This document shows positions 23,392 through 34,603 of a stretch of 34,948 bases of DNA, piece by piece. Both the position numbers and the translations under genes were made by a program. The notes beneath the pieces are model-generated. The model saw nothing but the letters and a program-made list of their open reading frames with translations. It made no database searches and was not told where the DNA came from. The stretch is from assembly GCA_012523875.1 (NCBI GenBank), contig JAAYSW010000029.1, positions 1 to 34,948 on the forward strand, given 5' to 3'. This DNA comes from Clostridiales bacterium (GTDB taxonomy: Bacteria; Bacillota; Clostridia; Oscillospirales; Ruminococcaceae). Position 1 is the stretch's first letter. Every line of letters begins with the position of its first letter.

Positions 23392-24753
23392 ATGAATTCC
23401 TTTGAGGATGTATTTGAACATGTAAAAAAATATTGCATCGATGTTGGGGATATCGGTGAGGTTGCTTTGAAACTTTGGATTAATGCATTAGAACCCCAAG
23501 AACTTAATGGTTCCGACGCAATCTTCCATGTCCAGTCGGACTTTCAAAAAGGTGTTATTATTAATAATTATGAAAAGCTTCTTAAAGAGGCTTTTAAAAC
23601 CATACTTGGGTTTGATATAAATTTAATTATTATCACAAAAACAGAAGAACCTGTTAACCATCAGGTTGATTTCGAGGAGATTGAACAAAAGCATCTTCAG
23701 CTTGAAAAAAGTTTTGAAACTGCTGAGTATGATTACACTTTCGATACTTTCATAGTAGGTCGCTCCAATGAATTTGCATATGCTGCTTGTACCGCTGTTG
23801 CAAAGGATGCTTCTAAAGGAAGTACATATAATCCTCTTTTTATTCATGGACCTTCGGGGCTTGGTAAAACTCATCTTATTACCGCAATTGCAAATGAAAT
23901 GAGAAAAAATAATTCTGCCCTAAATATTATTTATGTAAGTGGTGAGGCTTTCGCTAATGAACTTATTGATGCAATTAAAATGAGAAAAGATACCACACAA
24001 TTCCATGATAAATACCGTAATGCTGATGTTCTTCTTGTCGATGATGTTCAGTTTATTGCTGGAAAAGAAAGTACCCAAGAGGAATTTTTCCATACATTTA
24101 ATAAGCTTCATCAACAGGGAAGACAAATTGTTTTGACTTCGGACAAACCACCGAAAGATATTAAAACTCTTGCAGAAAGAATTCGTTCTCGATTTGAAGG
24201 AGGACTTATTGCTGACGTTTCAACTCCAGATTATGAAACAAGAATTGCCATTATAAAAAGAAAAGCTGAACTTCTTGAGTTGAATATTCCTCATGAGGTC
24301 GCTGAATTTATTGCAAATAGGCTTAAAACTAATATTAGGCAACTTGAGGGAGCAGTAAAAAAACTGAAAGCCCTTAAACATCTTGCGGGAAGTCAACCAT
24401 CTATTTCCATGGCACAAAGCGTTATTCGTGACATTTTAAATGATGATCAACCTATTCCAATTACTGTTGAAAAAATTATAGCTGAGGTTTCCAATGTTTA
24501 TGGAGTGTCTCCTGAGGATATTCGCTCTAGTAAGCGTTCATCACAGATTTCAAACGCAAGAAAAGTTGCTATTTATGTTGTTCGTGAGATTACACAGATG
24601 CCACTTCAATCAATTGGACTTGAATTCGGTGGACGTGACCACTCTACTATAGTATATGCGATTAATAATATAACAGCGGGGATAAAAAAGGATTCTAATT
24701 TAAAGGAACTTGTTGAGGATATTATTAAAAATATTAGAGATAAGGGAAAATAA
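23392..24753 (+). CDS. dnaA: Chromosomal replication initiator DnaA
   Basis: AAA+ initiator that binds DnaA boxes and opens oriC. The 453 residues have domain I at about 1-85, a short linker, then the AAA+ domain from YTFDTFIVGRSNEFA (115-129). Walker A GPSGLGKTH is at 153-161, Walker B is LLVDDVQFI, and the arginine-finger region is present. Domain IV ends with GGRDHST (413-419). Domain IV is unusual: the ARPRQ loop of most DnaA proteins reads SNARK (387-391), and the residue aligned with Escherichia coli Pro423 is Gln406. AAGGAGG precedes the ATG. It is monocistronic or paired with the DUF2726 gene 18 bases downstream. Confidence 0.97.
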   Translation: MNSFEDVFEHVKKYCIDVGDIGEVALKLWINALEPQELNGSDAIFHVQSDFQKGVIINNYEKLLKEAFKTILGFDINLIIITKTEEPVNHQVDFEEIEQKHLQLEKSFETAEYDYTFDTFIVGRSNEFAYAACTAVAKDASKGSTYNPLFIHGPSGLGKTHLITAIANEMRKNNSALNIIYVSGEAFANELIDAIKMRKDTTQFHDKYRNADVLLVDDVQFIAGKESTQEEFFHTFNKLHQQGRQIVLTSDKPPKDIKTLAERIRSRFEGGLIADVSTPDYETRIAIIKRKAELLELNIPHEVAEFIANRLKTNIRQLEGAVKKLKALKHLAGSQPSISMAQSVIRDILNDDQPIPITVEKIIAEVSNVYGVSPEDIRSSKRSSQISNARKVAIYVVREITQMPLQSIGLEFGGRDHSTIVYAINNITAGIKKDSNLKELVEDIIKNIRDKGK

Positions 24754-24771
24754 AGATAAAAAGGATGTCGA

Positions 24772-25278
24772 ATGAACGAATTTCATAATAGTTTTGGGGA
24801 AATTGTACTATCTGTTTTATTTATTTTATTCGTCTTTTATATCATTTATAGGATATATAGATGGCTTAAACCCACGCCTTTACCATATGTAAAAAAAACA
24901 CTTCTAAGTAAGAATGAGTTAAGGTTTTACGAAAAACTTAGACAAATTACAAAAAAATATGATGTACACATTTTAAGTAAAATTAGGATGGCGGACATTG
25001 TTGAGGTAAAAAAAGGTCTAAAGCGTGAGGAATGGAGTAAATATTTTAATAAAATCAAGTCAAAGCATGTTGATTTTGCTCTTGCTGAACCAGATACCTT
25101 AGAAATTCTGGTACTTATTGAACTTGATGATAAATCTCATGCCCAAAAGGATAGGATTGAGAGGGATATTTTTGTTGATAAGGTCTATTCAGTTACCAAT
25201 ATTCCCATTATACATACCTATGGGAATGATATGGAAACGCTTGAACAGCTAATTGATACTATATTAGAAACAGTCTAG
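24772..25278 (+). CDS. Membrane-anchored DUF2726 protein (PD-(D/E)XK-like domain)
   Basis: 168 residues. One N-terminal membrane segment (about residues 9-27) is followed by a DUF2726 domain. Visible family features are LLSKNELRFYEKL (44-56), KIRMADI, KHVDFAL (98-104) and IELDDKSH (116-123), the last two arranged like the D...ExD core of PD-(D/E)XK nuclease folds. No activity is established to my knowledge. AAGGATG lies a few bases before the ATG. It sits 18 bases after dnaA, probably cotranscribed, and directly before oriC, an unusual place for a non-replication gene. Confidence 0.85.
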   Translation: MNEFHNSFGEIVLSVLFILFVFYIIYRIYRWLKPTPLPYVKKTLLSKNELRFYEKLRQITKKYDVHILSKIRMADIVEVKKGLKREEWSKYFNKIKSKHVDFALAEPDTLEILVLIELDDKSHAQKDRIERDIFVDKVYSVTNIPIIHTYGNDMETLEQLIDTILETV

Positions 25279-25364
25279 CACCCTCTATATATAGTATAAA
25301 AAGATAATTCTGGTAAATAATATATAATTATGTTATAGTTTCTTTTAACAAGATACAACACTCA

Positions 25365-25783
25365 CTTTCAACAATGTTGTTAAATAATCAACCTTTCAAC
25401 AACACTTTCAACATATGTTGAAAACTCCAAAACAGGCTTGACCTTTGCAATATAGAAACTTAATCATTTATTTTTTAAAATTTAAACAGTTTTTAATATT
25501 AATATTTTCACAGCTTGTTAAATGTTGAAAACTATAACTCGCACTTTCCACAAAACTTTCAAGAAACTTTCCTTTTCAACAGAAGTTTTTTCAACAGATT
25601 AAACACAAAATTTATCTTTTAACATATCCACATTTTCTCCTAATTCCATTGTTGATGAACTAACACTGGCTGTTACGTGGTTTTGTGCTGGTTTCAAGTT
25701 TTCCACAGCCCCTACTACTACTACTATCTTAATATATATATATATTATTATTTATATATAATAAACCTTTTTTAATTTTCTCC
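25365..25783. other. oriC: DnaA-box cluster, DnaA-trios and AT-rich unwinding region
   Basis: This fills the 613-base gap between the DUF2726 gene and dnaN. CTTTCAACA occurs at 25365, 25393 and 25405; TGTTGAAAA (reverse) at 25416 and 25523; CTTTCCACA at 25544; TTTTCAACA at 25573 and 25588; ATATCCACA at 25624; TTTTCCACA at 25699. The last box is followed by GCCC, five perfect CTA trinucleotides (25712-25726), and an almost pure A/T stretch to about 25783. Box, GC run, trios and AT-rich DNA in this order are the basal unwinding element described for Bacillus subtilis. The remaining 100 bases before dnaN are AT-rich with no clear promoter. Confidence 0.9.
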
Positions 25784-25891
25784 TTTTGTTAAAAGGCTTT
25801 GCCAATAAGAAAGTTACAATTAGTATAATTTAAAGTTTTACTAATTGTATAATCAAATATAATATTAAAATAATAGAGAGGATTTACAAAG

Positions 25892-26989
25892 ATGAAATTC
25901 AGTTGCGATAAAACAAAAATATGTGAGGCTATTAATAATGTTTCAAAAGCAGTTGCAATTAAATCAACTATGCCTGCTTTAGAAGGTATTAAATTAGTGT
26001 TGTCAAACAATATACTGGAGCTTACTGGTTATGATTTAGAAATAGGTATAAGAACACAAATACAAGTTAAATCTGAAGATTCAGGAGAATATGTAATAAA
26101 TGCAAGACTTTTTAGTGAAATTACAAAACGTATGCCCGATGGGGAACTCCTATTCTTTATAGATGAAAATCTTAATGTAAGAATTTCTAGCGGGGTAACT
26201 GAATATGATATTTCTGCTTATTCATCTGATGAATATCCAGATTTACCTACTATGGAAAATGAAAAGCAATTTAATATTACTCAAAGTGTATTTAAAAGCA
26301 TGATTAACCAAACTATATTTGCCGTTTCTACAGTTGATAATAAACCTATTCTAACTGGCGAATTATTTGATATTGAAGATGGTGTTTTTAACCTTGTTGC
26401 AATTGATGGATATAGGCTTGCTATAAGAACTGAAAATATAAATTGTAGTGAAAAGTTTTATTTCGTAGTACCCTCAAAGGCTTTAAACGAAATTGCAAGG
26501 TTACTTAAAGATGATGAAGATTTATGTAATGTTTTTGTAAGTGATAGGCATATTATGTTTGATATTAATGGTTATTACTTCTTCTCTAGGCTACTTGAAG
26601 GAGATTTCCATAATTATAAAACAAGTTTATTTAATGATTTTAAAACTGAAGTAATTGTTAAAACAAGGGATTTCCTTAATAGCCTTGAGCGATGCTCCTT
26701 GCTAATAAGTGAAAAACATAAGGCTGCTGTTAAATGTAATTTTAATACAAGTGAAATGCAAATTGATTGTAAAACTGCTATAGGTAAGGTAAGTGATGAG
26801 ATTAAACTTGACCTAAATGGCGACCCTGTTCTTATAGCTTTCAATAATAAATATATTATGGATGCTCTTAAAGCATCAGAAAGTGATAAGGTAAAAATCC
26901 ATATGAATGGTTCAAATAGACCGATAAAGATATTGCCAATGCAGGGGGATAGCTATACATTTTTGCTGATGCCTGTTGCATTAAAATAA
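25892..26989 (+). CDS. dnaN: DNA polymerase III beta subunit (sliding clamp)
   Basis: Ring-shaped dimer that tethers the replicative polymerase to DNA. The 365 residues match three clamp subdomains of about 120 residues each. It opens MKFSCDKTKICEAINNVSKAV and contains TMPALEGIKL, the central YRLAIR segment of the family (AIDGYRLAIRTE), and the C-terminal YTFLLMPVAL that closes the partner-binding pocket. GAGAGG lies 11 bases before the ATG. Downstream of oriC, as usual. Confidence 0.97.
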   Translation: MKFSCDKTKICEAINNVSKAVAIKSTMPALEGIKLVLSNNILELTGYDLEIGIRTQIQVKSEDSGEYVINARLFSEITKRMPDGELLFFIDENLNVRISSGVTEYDISAYSSDEYPDLPTMENEKQFNITQSVFKSMINQTIFAVSTVDNKPILTGELFDIEDGVFNLVAIDGYRLAIRTENINCSEKFYFVVPSKALNEIARLLKDDEDLCNVFVSDRHIMFDINGYYFFSRLLEGDFHNYKTSLFNDFKTEVIVKTRDFLNSLERCSLLISEKHKAAVKCNFNTSEMQIDCKTAIGKVSDEIKLDLNGDPVLIAFNNKYIMDALKASESDKVKIHMNGSNRPIKILPMQGDSYTFLLMPVALK

Positions 26990-27031
26990 TATACTAAAAT
27001 CTATTTTATATTAGATTATTGGAGGTTTTTT

Positions 27032-27253
27032 ATGAGTAAAAGGGAAATTATGAATGTTAAAATTAAAACTGAATTTATAAAATTAGATTCACTGCTTAAA
27101 TATTCAGGGATTGCCGAAACAGGTGGTTTTGCTAAGGATTTTATTATAAACGAAGAAGTTACAGTAAATGGTGAAATTTGTACTATGAGAGGAAAAAAAA
27201 TAAGACCCGATGATATTGTTTGTTTTAAAAATTATGAATTGCATGTGAGTTAA
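27032..27253 (+). CDS. yaaA: S4-domain RNA-binding protein (YaaA type)
   Basis: Small S4-domain protein located between dnaN and recF in most Bacillota, possibly with a role in ribosome or RNA handling. 73 residues. The S4 pattern is clear: [21 protein letters not shown], then [11 protein letters not shown] and the [11 protein letters not shown] turn. GGAGG lies seven bases before the ATG. The stop is one base from the recF start, so translational coupling is likely. Confidence 0.93.
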   Translation: MSKREIMNVKIKTEFIKLDSLLKYSGIAETGGFAKDFIINEEVTVNGEICTMRGKKIRPDDIVCFKNYELHVS

Positions 27254-27254
27254 T

Positions 27255-28370
27255 ATGGTTATTACAGAGTTGAAGATTGATGGTTTTAGGAATCTTGAGG
27301 ATATTTATATTAAGCCCGATGAGAAATATAATTTAATCATTGGCGACAATGCACAGGGTAAAACAAATATTCTTGAGGCAGTTTGGGCTTTAACAGGTTG
27401 CAAAAGTTTTAGAGGCTCAAAGGAGAAGGATTATATTTGCTTTGATAAGCAGTTTATGAATATAGAAATGTCATTTATTGATAGTAAGCGTGAGCAGAAA
27501 ATAACCTATGCATTGGAAAAAAATAATATCAAAAAAAAGAAAATAACTCTTAATGGCGTTCCGTTAAAACATAGCCAAAGGCTTTTTGAAAGCTTTAAAT
27601 GCGTTGTCTTTACTCCTAATGATACAGAATTGGTTAAAGGTCCACCTGATAAACGGCGTTCTTTCATCGACCTTTGCCATTCCCAGATTTCCCATGGCTC
27701 ACTTAAATATATAAGACAGTATGAAACTATTATTAGCCAAAGGAATGCAGCCTTAAAAGATATTTTCTTTGGAAAATACAGTGAAGATATTCTTTTTATA
27801 TGGGATGAACAGCTGGCAAATATTTGTGCTTATATTTCAATTATGCGTAATGATTATATCGAAAAATTAAATAAATATTGTAAAAACTTGTATTCTAAAA
27901 TAACAGGTGGCAAAGAGGATTTATCTGTTTCATATTCCTCTAATGCTTTTGATATAGATGATTTTAGTAATAAAAATGCTAAACAAATGGCAGAAGAATT
28001 TTTTATTAAGCTCCGTAATAATTCAAGCGATGATGTAAGGCTTGGATTTACACAAAATGGAGTCCATAGAGATGATATTATCTTAAAAATAAATGGATTA
28101 AGTGTTAAAGAATTTGGCTCGCAGGGGCAGCAAAAAAGTACTGCACTTGTGCTAAAACTGGCACAGGCTGGAATTTATTATGAAAATAAAAAAGATTCAC
28201 CCATTATTTTACTTGATGATGTTATGGGGGAACTTGATATAAACAGGCAAAATTTAGTGTATGAGATTGTTAAGGATATGCAGGTGTTTATTACCTCTTG
28301 CAATAAAAATTCAGTTGAGGCAAATAATTTAGCTCGTGTTTTTCATATTGAGAATGGAGGGTTAGTTTAG
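27255..28370 (+). CDS. recF: DNA replication and repair protein RecF
   Basis: SMC-like ATPase that helps load RecA at gaps with RecO and RecR. The 371 residues fit. Walker A GDNAQGKT is at residues 30-37. The ABC signature region FGSQGQQKSTALVLKLAQ and Walker B IILLDDVMGELD are near the C-terminus. The start ATG is one base after the upstream stop. The remB start follows the recF stop by one base, forming a tightly packed unit. Confidence 0.96.
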   Translation: MVITELKIDGFRNLEDIYIKPDEKYNLIIGDNAQGKTNILEAVWALTGCKSFRGSKEKDYICFDKQFMNIEMSFIDSKREQKITYALEKNNIKKKKITLNGVPLKHSQRLFESFKCVVFTPNDTELVKGPPDKRRSFIDLCHSQISHGSLKYIRQYETIISQRNAALKDIFFGKYSEDILFIWDEQLANICAYISIMRNDYIEKLNKYCKNLYSKITGGKEDLSVSYSSNAFDIDDFSNKNAKQMAEEFFIKLRNNSSDDVRLGFTQNGVHRDDIILKINGLSVKEFGSQGQQKSTALVLKLAQAGIYYENKKDSPIILLDDVMGELDINRQNLVYEIVKDMQVFITSCNKNSVEANNLARVFHIENGGLV

Positions 28371-28371
28371 A

Positions 28372-28626
28372 TTGTATCTACATTTAGGTCAGGATACCGT
28401 AGTTAATATCAAAAATATTATAGGTATTTTTGATATAGAAAATACAACGGTAACTAAAAATACTAAAGAATTTCTAAACAAATCTACTAAAAATGGAAAT
28501 GTAATTAATGTTTCACACGAAATGCCCAGAAGTTTCATTGTATGTAGGGAAAATGATTCAGATGTTGTGTATATTTCACAAATTTCTGTTGCTACATTGA
28601 AAAAAAGGTCGCTTACTATGTTTTAA
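28372..28626 (+). CDS. remB: RemB-like regulatory protein (DUF370 family)
   Basis: In Bacillus subtilis the recF-gyrB interval encodes YaaB/RemB, a relative of the matrix-gene activator RemA. Here an 84-residue protein in the same place opens YLHLGQDTVVNIKNIIGIFD and contains VYISQISVATLKKR, the typical DUF370 pattern. The start is a TTG at 28372, supported by family alignment (Y-L-H-L) and by GGAGG about 11 bases upstream within recF. Its role in this organism is inferred only from family and position. Confidence 0.88.
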   Translation: MYLHLGQDTVVNIKNIIGIFDIENTTVTKNTKEFLNKSTKNGNVINVSHEMPRSFIVCRENDSDVVYISQISVATLKKRSLTMF

Positions 28627-30630
<2,004 letters not shown>

Positions 30631-30664
30631 AACTTTATTAAAATAAAAGATGGGAGAATTGAGT

Positions 30665-31324
30665 TTGGAGAATTATGATAACCCAATAATTGAAAAAGAA
30701 TATAATATACCTCTTGATATTTTTAATAAGGCTTTTACAGCCTTTCAAAAGAAGTTTATCTACCCTAAAACATACATTATGACATTTTGCTATGTTTTTA
30801 TTATCATATGGCAAGTTACCCTCATTGCAAGGGATATTGCTAGTAGCATTTCTGGTTTTATAATTGCAATTAGTATTTTTGCTATTTTTATTTCATGGTA
30901 TAACCCAAGGAAGATTAAAAATAATCTTTTGATATCAATTAAAGAAATAGAAACTGATTTATATAAATTCAAGCTTTATGAAGATTCAATTGCTCTCCTT
31001 GCATTATCAAAGGAGGAGATATATTCCATTAGTAATCCTCAAGAAGAAGCTGAAACTAGCGAAAAATTAGAAGTTCTAGATAACCCTGAAAATGAAGGAA
31101 ACTATGATATTTTTGAGGGGGATACAACAAATGATAGCATGAAAAAAGCTACTTTTTTGATATTTGATAATGCTTATTTTTCAATTATTGAAAAAGAAGA
31201 ATTTTATATGCTTTATCAATCTAAAGTTGTGTTCTATGTTGTGCCAAAAAAAGATTTTACAGAACCAGAAATTTTGCAGATGAATGAGCTTTTTAAAGAA
31301 AAGTTAGGTAAGAGGTTTTCGTAA
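30665..31324 (+). CDS. YcxB-like membrane protein, unknown function
   Basis: About 219 residues. Two adjacent membrane segments (YIMTFCYVFIIIWQVTLIA and ISGFIIAISIFAIFISW) follow a 45-residue N-terminal part. A soluble domain comes next, interrupted by an acidic low-complexity stretch (NPQEEAETSEKLEVLDNPENEG). The C-terminal part (YFSIIEKEEFYMLYQSKVVFYVVPKKDF) resembles the YcxB-like C-terminal domain. The start is uncertain: a TTG at 30665 has GGAGA eight bases upstream, whereas the in-frame ATG at 30650 lacks a ribosome site. It sits between gyrB and gyrA, probably cotranscribed. Confidence 0.8.
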   Translation: MENYDNPIIEKEYNIPLDIFNKAFTAFQKKFIYPKTYIMTFCYVFIIIWQVTLIARDIASSISGFIIAISIFAIFISWYNPRKIKNNLLISIKEIETDLYKFKLYEDSIALLALSKEEIYSISNPQEEAETSEKLEVLDNPENEGNYDIFEGDTTNDSMKKATFLIFDNAYFSIIEKEEFYMLYQSKVVFYVVPKKDFTEPEILQMNELFKEKLGKRFS

Positions 31325-31421
31325 AACGCACTGTTTCTTGCTTTATATAATTGCCTTGCAATATTAAGGTTTGCATAGCAAAATGAGGTATATTGTACTT
31401 ACTAGCGAAAGGATGATTTAT

Positions 31422-33986
31422 TTGAACACCGATAATTCAAAGGTTATCAATGTGGATATAGAAAAGGAAATGAAAAAATCCTTTTTAGAATATTCCATGT
31501 CGGTTATTGTTTCAAGGGCATTGCCAGATGTACGAGATGGTTTAAAACCAGTTCATAGAAGAATTTTATATACTATGTTTGAGGCGGGTCTTACCCCTGA
31601 TAAAAAATATTTAAAGTGTGCAGCGACTGTCGGTGACGTTTTGGGTAAGTATCACCCACATGGTGACGCTTCTGTTTATGATGCATTAGTTAGAATGGCA
31701 CAAAAGTTCTCCTTGAGATACCCCCTTGTTGATGGTCATGGAAACTTTGGTAGTATTGATGGTGATCCTCCTGCTGCTTATCGTTATACTGAGGCAAAGA
31801 TGGCAAAGATTTCTGCGGAAATGCTCACTGATATAAATAAAGAGACAATTCCGTATACAACCAACTATGATGATAGATTGAAGGAGCCTGTTGTACTACC
31901 ATCAAGATTTCCTAATCTACTCGTAAATGGGTCTACTGGAATTGCTGTTGGTATGGCGACAAATATCCCTCCACATAATCTTGGGGAGATAATTGATGGT
32001 TTAAACTTGCTTATAGAAAATCCAGATTGCACTCTTGATGAGATGATGGAGCATATAAAAGGTCCTGACTTTCCCACTGGCGGTATTATAATGGGTAGGG
32101 CTGGGATTCGTGCAGCATATGCTACAGGTAGAGGTAAGATTACACTTAGGGCTAATACCACTATTGAGGAAATTAAAGGCAGAAATTGTATTATAATTAA
32201 TGAAATTCCCTATATGGTTAATAAAGCAAGGGTAATTCAAAATATTGCTAGGCTTGTTAAAGAGAAAAAAATTAATGGAATACATTTCATTCGTGATGAA
32301 TCCGATAGGGATGGTATGCGTGTTGTTATCGAGCTGAAAAGAGATGCTATTCCACAAATTGTTTTAAATAAATTGTATAGATATACTCAGTTACAGGATA
32401 CTGTTGGCGTAATTATGCTTGCACTTGTAAATGGTGAGCCTAAAGTATTGACTTTGAAACAGATGCTTGAGGAGTACTTGAAGTTTCAAGTTGAGGTTAT
32501 TACTAACCGTACAAAATTTGAGTTAAGAAAACTTCGTGAAAGAGAGCATATCTTACGAGGTCTTGCTATTGCTGTTGATAATCTTGATGAGGTAATTAAA
32601 ATCTGTCGTTCATCAAAAAACTTGCAGGATATTAAGGATACATTATGCGAAAGATTTGATTTGTCACAGATACAGGCTGAGGCTATTGCTAGAATGCAGT
32701 TGTATCAGCTATCTAATATGGAACGTCAAAAGATTCTTGATGAGTTAGCAGAGATTGAAATGAAAATAGCAGAACTAGAGGGAATTCTTGCTGATGAGGA
32801 TAAAATTTATCAGATAATTATGGATGAACTAGCTGAAATAAGGCGAAAGTTCAGTGATGATAGGCGTACACAGATTGAATCTGTTAGTGGTGAGGTTGAT
32901 ATTGAGGATTTAATTCCAGTTGAAGATTGCGTTGTTACCTATACAAATATTGGTTATATTAAGCGTATGCCTGTTGATGAGTATAAGACTCAAAGAAGAG
33001 GTGGGCGTGGAGTTACTGCAATGAAACAACGTGAGGAGGATTTTGTTGATGAGATGTTTATCTCTTCAACTCACGATAATGTGTTGTTTATAACTAATAA
33101 AGGTATTATGTTTAAAAAGAAATGTTATGAGCTTCCTGAGGGTTCAAAAGCCTCTAGGGGTGTTAATATTATTAATATTTTACCACTTGGTGAAGATGAA
33201 AAAATTGCAGCTATGATTAAAACTACTGATTTTGATGAAGATAAATATTTAATTATGGTTACTAAGAATGGAAGAATTAAACGTACCAACCTCTCAGCCT
33301 ATAAAAATGTAAGGAAGAGTGGAATTATTGCTATCGGGCTTAATGAGGGTGATGAAATAGCTGGTGCAAGGCTTACAAATGGTGATGCTGAACTAATTAT
33401 AGCAACCCATAATGGTAGAGCTATCCGTATTAAAGAGGAGCCTATAAGGGCTATATCACGTTCTGCACATGGTGTGCGTGCAATTAAGCTTCGTGGGGAT
33501 GATTATGTAGTATCTATGGCAAGGGTGCGTGAGGGAGCAACTGTGCTTACAGTGACTGATAAGGGGCAGGGACGACGCTCTGAACTTGATGCATATAGAG
33601 TCCAAAATCGTGGTGGATATGGATTAATTAATTATAAGACATCTGATGAAAAAGGCTATGTATGTGGAATTAAGGTTGTTGATGAAACAGATGATATAAT
33701 TCTTATCTCAAATGATGGGGTAGTAATAAGAATAAGGGCCTGTGATATTAGCATTATGGGTAGATATGCTACGGGTGTAAGGGTTATGCGTATTAGTGGC
33801 GAGGATAATAGGGTGGTTACCTTTACTAGAGCGGAACATGATGATGATGAGGAGATATCCACTGTTGAGGGACCAACTGAGGAGGAATTAGAGGAAGAAA
33901 ACAAATTAGCACTGCTTGAGGAACAAAATGAAACTGATGAAATAGATGATGAAGTAGATGATGAAGTAGACGATGAAGTAGACTAA
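31422..33986 (+). CDS. gyrA: DNA gyrase subunit A
   Basis: Breakage-reunion subunit of gyrase. 854 residues from a TTG at 31422, chosen because AAAGGA lies seven bases upstream and the protein then begins [26 protein letters not shown] in family register; the in-frame ATG at 31371 has no ribosome site. The active-site Tyr is in [10 protein letters not shown]. The GyrA box RRGGRG ([13 protein letters not shown]) in the C-terminal pinwheel distinguishes it from ParC. The quinolone region reads HGDASVYD, with Ala at residue 83. An acidic tail ends in three DDEV repeats. Confidence 0.97.
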   Translation: MNTDNSKVINVDIEKEMKKSFLEYSMSVIVSRALPDVRDGLKPVHRRILYTMFEAGLTPDKKYLKCAATVGDVLGKYHPHGDASVYDALVRMAQKFSLRYPLVDGHGNFGSIDGDPPAAYRYTEAKMAKISAEMLTDINKETIPYTTNYDDRLKEPVVLPSRFPNLLVNGSTGIAVGMATNIPPHNLGEIIDGLNLLIENPDCTLDEMMEHIKGPDFPTGGIIMGRAGIRAAYATGRGKITLRANTTIEEIKGRNCIIINEIPYMVNKARVIQNIARLVKEKKINGIHFIRDESDRDGMRVVIELKRDAIPQIVLNKLYRYTQLQDTVGVIMLALVNGEPKVLTLKQMLEEYLKFQVEVITNRTKFELRKLREREHILRGLAIAVDNLDEVIKICRSSKNLQDIKDTLCERFDLSQIQAEAIARMQLYQLSNMERQKILDELAEIEMKIAELEGILADEDKIYQIIMDELAEIRRKFSDDRRTQIESVSGEVDIEDLIPVEDCVVTYTNIGYIKRMPVDEYKTQRRGGRGVTAMKQREEDFVDEMFISSTHDNVLFITNKGIMFKKKCYELPEGSKASRGVNIINILPLGEDEKIAAMIKTTDFDEDKYLIMVTKNGRIKRTNLSAYKNVRKSGIIAIGLNEGDEIAGARLTNGDAELIIATHNGRAIRIKEEPIRAISRSAHGVRAIKLRGDDYVVSMARVREGATVLTVTDKGQGRRSELDAYRVQNRGGYGLINYKTSDEKGYVCGIKVVDETDDIILISNDGVVIRIRACDISIMGRYATGVRVMRISGEDNRVVTFTRAEHDDDEEISTVEGPTEEELEEENKLALLEEQNETDEIDDEVDDEVDDEVD
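33945..33980 (+). repeat. 12-bp tandem repeat at the gyrA 3' end
   Basis: Three copies of GATGATGAAGTA (33945-33956, 33957-33968, 33969-33980; the third has GAC for GAT). They encode DDEV three times in the acidic tail of GyrA. Copy number could vary by slippage. Confidence 0.85.
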
Positions 33987-33991
33987 AATAG

Positions 33992-34020
33992 AACGCTGTA
34001 TGGAATTTCCATACAGCGTT
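33992..34020. terminator. Bidirectional terminator between gyrA and the converging gene
   Basis: A 14-bp inverted repeat AACGCTGTATGGAA/TTCCATACAGCGTT with a single central base, followed by TTTTAATCTTT on the plus strand and by CTATTTTAG on the minus strand. It begins five bases after the gyrA stop and ends seven bases before the stop of the convergent gene. Confidence 0.9.
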
Positions 34021-34027
34021 TTAATCT

Positions 34028-34567
34028 TTATGATTGACTTTGTGGTAAATGTAAGTTTTCCAAATCTAATTCATTAAAAAGAGTTGCAATGTGATTCCAT
34101 GTAATGAGATTTACCGTTCCTGTTGGGTCAGTTTGAACTATGTTTTGTATGTTTTCTACACCAGCAACCGTTAAATCATCATAGATTCCTGTAACATTAA
34201 CCATTGGACAGTTTCTATACTTTAACCCCAACGCTTGTAGCATAACTTGTAATAAAGATACCAATATATTATTATCACCGGGCATCATTGTATATATTGT
34301 TGAGGGGAAAGCACTTAATTTCTTTATTATATCGGTTGATTCTTCATTATAAATCTCTATAATCTTATCCCAAATTTTTTTATCTACCTCACCATTTGTT
34401 GGGAGTTCATGTTTTTCACAGAACTTGATTACAACTTCCCTAGTTTCAGGTCCGTAAACTCCATCCACATTTAATTGGGGAATATCTGCATCTGATTTAA
34501 ATATTTTATTGAGGTATTCTTGTAACTCCATCACTACATTTTTTTTTTCATCTTCAGTATAAACCAT
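34028..34567 (-). CDS. Peptidoglycan-binding-domain protein
   Basis: 179 residues with two repeats of the PG_binding_1 type: the first has MELQEYLNKIF and VDGVYGPETREVVIKFCEKHEL, the second LQVMLQALGLKY and VTGIYDDLTVAGVENIQ. There is no signal peptide or membrane segment and no catalytic domain. AAGGCGG lies eight bases before the ATG. It follows the partial gene at 34604, which carries the same domain type, with 36 bases between; the two probably form one operon. A role at the cell wall or spore cortex is plausible but not shown. Confidence 0.85.
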   Translation of the reverse strand: MVYTEDEKKNVVMELQEYLNKIFKSDADIPQLNVDGVYGPETREVVIKFCEKHELPTNGEVDKKIWDKIIEIYNEESTDIIKKLSAFPSTIYTMMPGDNNILVSLLQVMLQALGLKYRNCPMVNVTGIYDDLTVAGVENIQNIVQTDPTGTVNLITWNHIATLFNELDLENLHLPQSQS

Positions 34568-34603
34568 AAATTATTCCGCCTTTCTTTTATCGGATTAAAA
34601 ACC

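Noticed and set aside
25799-25829. dnaN promoter TTGCCA...TATAAT
   Set aside because: Spacer is 19 bases and other TATAAT sequences are near; in such AT-rich DNA it cannot be assigned.
31422-33986. Topoisomerase IV subunit ParC
   Set aside because: The RRGGRG GyrA box is present and gyrB is next to it at the origin.
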